A DNA stretch of 8,176 bases, taken from contig CAZXMB010000134.1 of the NCBI GenBank assembly GCA_964641715.1, positions 1 to 8,176 on the forward strand, written 5' to 3'. Position 1 is the stretch's first letter. Each line of letters starts with the position of its first letter. A model generated the notes under the pieces. The model was not told the DNA's origin and did not search any database. It saw only the letters and a program-made list of their open reading frames with translations. Shown here in pieces: positions 6,363 to 8,176 of the stretch. The DNA is from CAZXMB01 sp964641715. GTDB lineage: Bacteria; Desulfobacterota; BSN033; UBA1163. Both the position numbers and the translations under genes were made by a program.

Positions 6363-7624
6363 GCCAGTTCAGGATAGAATCGCCTTAAAGGTAACCCGCC
6401 CAGAATTCCCTCTCTTTTTAAACCTTCCAAAACCTTCTCAGGGTCCTTCTCAACTCTTAAGACGAACTCATTAAAAGTGGGAGAGCTAAAGGCAATCTGG
6501 CACCCGCGAATCTCAGAGGCAACCTTCTTCGCATACCCGCTCTTGCTCAGATTCATTAAAGCCAGTTCTCTCAAGCCCTCTTTCCCAAGGCAGGAAAGGA
6601 AGATGGTTGCCATCAGAGCGCACAGCCCTTCATTGGTACAGATATTGGAGGTCGCTCGCTCCCTTCGGATGTGTTGCTCTCGCGTGGCCAGGGTAAGGAC
6701 AAAACCCCTTCTCTCTTCTAAGTCAACCGTCTCACCCACCAGCCTTCCGGGCATATTTCTTATAAATTTCTCCCGTGTCGTGAAGATCCCTAAATAGGGG
6801 CCCCCGAAGGAGAGGGGGATTCCTAAACTCTGGCCCTCGCCCGAAACGATGTCCGCCTCCAATTCGCCGGGGGGCCTCAGAATCCCATAGGCCACTGCCT
6901 CGCTAAAGCCCACAATCACCAATCCCCCTTCGTGATGAACTCTTTTGGAGATTTCTTCAAGGTCTTCCACCACACCGAAGAAATTGGGGTTCTGGATGAC
7001 GACCGCGCTCACCTCTTGGTCGAGGAGATCAAACAATCTTTTCCTATCAGTTCGGCCTTCATCCTTCAGATAGGGAACCCGTATGATCTCCTGTTGTTCA
7101 GGATCGATATAAGTCTGGATCACCCTCCGGTATTCAGGATGGATAGCGTCTGAAAGGAGGACCTTCTTTCTTCTGGTAATCCGGTGGGCCATCCCCACAG
7201 CCTCTGCCAGACTGGAGGCACCATCATACATCGAGGCATTGGAGACCTCCATGCCGGTCAGCTGGCACATCAGGGTCTGGAATTCGAAGATCGCCTGAAG
7301 TGTTCCCTGACTGATTTCCGGTTGATAGGGAGTGTAGGCCGTGTAGAATTCAGACCTGGAAGTCAGGTGGGAAACCACTGCGGGAATAAAATGGTGATAG
7401 GCGCCTCCTCCAAGAAAAGAGGGGTAAAGGGGAGATTGGAATTTCCGCAGGTGATGGAGGAGTTCGGGTTCTGAAAGAGGTCCGGGAATTTTTAAAGGTT
7501 GCGAAAGCCTGTATCTTTCAGGGACCGGCTCAAAGAAATCCTCCACTCTCTTTGAGCCGATCTCCTCGAGCATCTCCTGAATCTCCTTTTCCGTATGGGG
7601 GAGATAACGAAGAAAATCCTTCAT
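6363..7624 (-). CDS. gcvPA: Glycine dehydrogenase (decarboxylating) subunit 1, P-protein alpha, 3' end in gap
   Basis: The N-terminal half of the P-protein, forming a heterotetramer with GcvPB in organisms where the gene is split. About 420 residues are visible out of the roughly 440-450 usual. It begins MKDFLRYLPHTEKEI, typical of separate GcvPA proteins. Recognisable blocks are YTPYQPEISQGTLQ (97-110), a NASMYDGASSLAEA loop, and SFGGPYLGIF; the RRERATSNICTNEGLCAL segment is a strong family signature. The PLP lysine is absent, as expected, because it lies in GcvPB. The ATG at 7624 directly abuts the gcvH stop (TAG 7627-7625). An AAGGA inside gcvH, 7 nt upstream, serves as ribosome-binding site, so translation is probably coupled to gcvH. 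The frame stays open through the Ns into gcvPB, but that continuity has no meaning. Confidence 0.95.
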
Positions 7625-8011
7625 CTATTCTTCCTTCGGCAAAGACCCCTGGTAGCTCCGGGCGGAAAGGAGTCCTTTCAACTCCTCCCTATCCTTTATC
7701 TCCATCTTAATGATCCATCCCTTTCCATAGGGATCGACATTGATATACTCCGGATGGCTCCTCAGCTCTAAATTCCTCTCGACGACCTGCCCTGTGACAG
7801 GGGTGAAGACATCGGCGACTGTCTTGACCGACTCGACGACTCCAATGCTCTCCCCTTTTTTGAACTCCGCCCCGATCTCAGGGAGATCGACATAGACAAT
7901 ATCTTTAAGCTGGCTCTGGGCATAGTCCGTGATCCCGATCGTCGCCCGATCTCCTTCATCTCTGGTCCACTCATGATCTTCAGAATAAAGCAACTCTTCC
8001 GGAAACTCCAT
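7625..8011 (-). CDS. gcvH: Glycine cleavage system H protein
   Basis: GcvH is the lipoyl-carrying shuttle of the glycine cleavage system, taking aminomethyl from the P-protein to the T-protein and being reoxidised by LpdA. From the ATG at 8011 it is 128 residues, the standard length. Motifs are YSEDHEW (9-15), GITDYAQ (26-32), and GVVESVKTVAD (57-67) with Lys63 as the lipoylation site, then GEVxxxN-like GQVVERN and the NxDPYGKGWI block. AAAGGGGG lies 6 nt before the start, a good ribosome-binding site. The frame extends upstream to 8110, but that part reads through repeat sequence and has no family counterpart. It is the first visible gene of the operon, contiguous with gcvPA, and the local substrate for LipB and LipA encoded downstream. 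Confidence 0.97.
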   Translation of the reverse strand: MEFPEELLYSEDHEWTRDEGDRATIGITDYAQSQLKDIVYVDLPEIGAEFKKGESIGVVESVKTVADVFTPVTGQVVERNLELRSHPEYINVDPYGKGWIIKMEIKDREELKGLLSARSYQGSLPKEE

Positions 8012-8017
8012 GATATA

Positions 8018-8025
8018 CCCCCTTT
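8018..8025 (-). promoter_or_regulatory. Ribosome-binding site that fixes the gcvH start
   Basis: AAAGGGGG on the minus strand ends 6 nt before the ATG at 8011. This supports the 128-residue GcvH over the longer reading from 8110. Confidence 0.7.
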
Positions 8026-8027
8026 GT

Positions 8028-8056
8028 CCCCCTCCCTTCCCTCCACCTTGAGGGGG
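8028..8056. repeat. Small inverted repeat in the gcvH leader
   Basis: CCCCCTC (8028-8034) and GAGGGGG (8050-8056) can form a 7-bp stem with a 15-nt loop, just upstream of the gcvH ribosome-binding site. The region is strongly purine/pyrimidine-biased, so alternative pairings with the G-rich site at 8018-8025 are possible. A regulatory role is not shown. Confidence 0.5.
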
Positions 8057-8068
8057 TGTGTTATAATT

Positions 8069-8161
8069 CCGTTCATGGTTCGAGAGCCCTGTCCTGAGTG
8101 AATCGTTCATCCTTCGAGAGACTCAGGATGAACGGTGAATCGAAGGGCTCACCACGAACGG
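8069..8161. repeat. Composite palindromic intergenic repeat upstream of gcvH
   Basis: A perfect inner hairpin, CGTTCATCCT (8104-8113) with AGGATGAACG (8125-8134), has an 11-nt loop. It is enclosed by outer arms CCGTTCATGGT (8069-8079) and ACCACGAACGG (8151-8161), which match at 10 of 11 positions when inverted. The motif CGTTCATCC also recurs in related forms within the unit. This pattern resembles widespread intergenic repeats of environmental bacterial genomes. No gene, promoter or glycine riboswitch fold could be recognised in 8012-8176. Confidence 0.75.
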
Positions 8162-8176
8162 AATACAGCATGTTAA

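Noticed and set aside
4766..7624. Single fused glycine dehydrogenase GcvP of 952 residues
   Set aside because: The continuity is produced by translating 100 N of unknown true length; both flanks match separate GcvPA and GcvPB ends.
8061..8068. TATAAC on the minus strand as a gcvH promoter -10 box
   Set aside because: No -35-like hexamer at a suitable distance and it lies beside a repeat; too weak to call.
8012..8110. N-terminal extension of GcvH from a start at 8110
   Set aside because: It is encoded by repeat sequence, lacks family counterpart, and a good ribosome-binding site supports 8011.
8069..8161. CRISPR array or phage attachment site
   Set aside because: The units are inverted rather than regularly spaced direct repeats, and there are no spacers, cas genes or integrase.
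8012..8176. Glycine riboswitch upstream of gcvH
   Set aside because: I could not recognise the conserved aptamer core; the structure present is explained by simple palindromes. A riboswitch could lie further upstream, before gcvT.

Overview
The window is one co-directional block on the minus strand. Read in the direction of transcription (right to left) it holds gcvH, gcvPA, gcvPB, lipB, a REP-associated Y1 transposase (RAYT), lpdA, lipA and a patatin-like lipoprotein gene cut by the left edge. Split GcvPA/GcvPB subunits, moderate base composition, several families of intergenic palindromes and two runs of exactly 100 N suggest a scaffold from an uncultured bacterium, probably a metagenome-assembled genome. 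The style resembles Desulfobacterota and related lineages, but that placement is only an impression from gene order and repeats; no marker gene settles it.

Layout. 8012-8176 is non-coding and packed with inverted repeats. gcvH (start at 8011) abuts gcvPA with no spacer. gcvPA runs into an assembly gap (6263-6362), and gcvPB emerges on the other side. The apparent 952-residue fused GcvP is therefore most likely a product of translating through Ns. A 22-bp stem-loop contains the gcvPB stop, and an AT-rich inverted repeat fills the space to lipB (real start about 4605). A RAYT bounded by inward-facing REP-like sequences lies between lipB and lpdA; its 3' end is lost in the second gap (3366-3465). 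lpdA and lipA follow 17 bp apart. After 82 bp comes the patatin-like lipoprotein.

How the genes work together. GcvPA/GcvPB (P-protein, PLP-dependent) decarboxylate glycine onto the lipoyl arm of GcvH, and LpdA (L-protein) reoxidises dihydrolipoyl-GcvH with NAD+. LipB octanoylates apo-GcvH from octanoyl-ACP and LipA inserts the two sulfurs, so the cofactor is made by the same locus that uses it. Only GcvT (T-protein) is missing; it would be expected beyond the right edge. The patatin-like protein has no evident role in the pathway.

The genes are ordinary. The unusual part is what lies between them: nearly every visible junction carries a different repeat or hairpin, and several are read into the neighbouring coding ends (LipA tail, GcvPB tail, RAYT N-terminus, and false N-terminal extensions of LipB and GcvH). 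I did not find a convincing new biological system.
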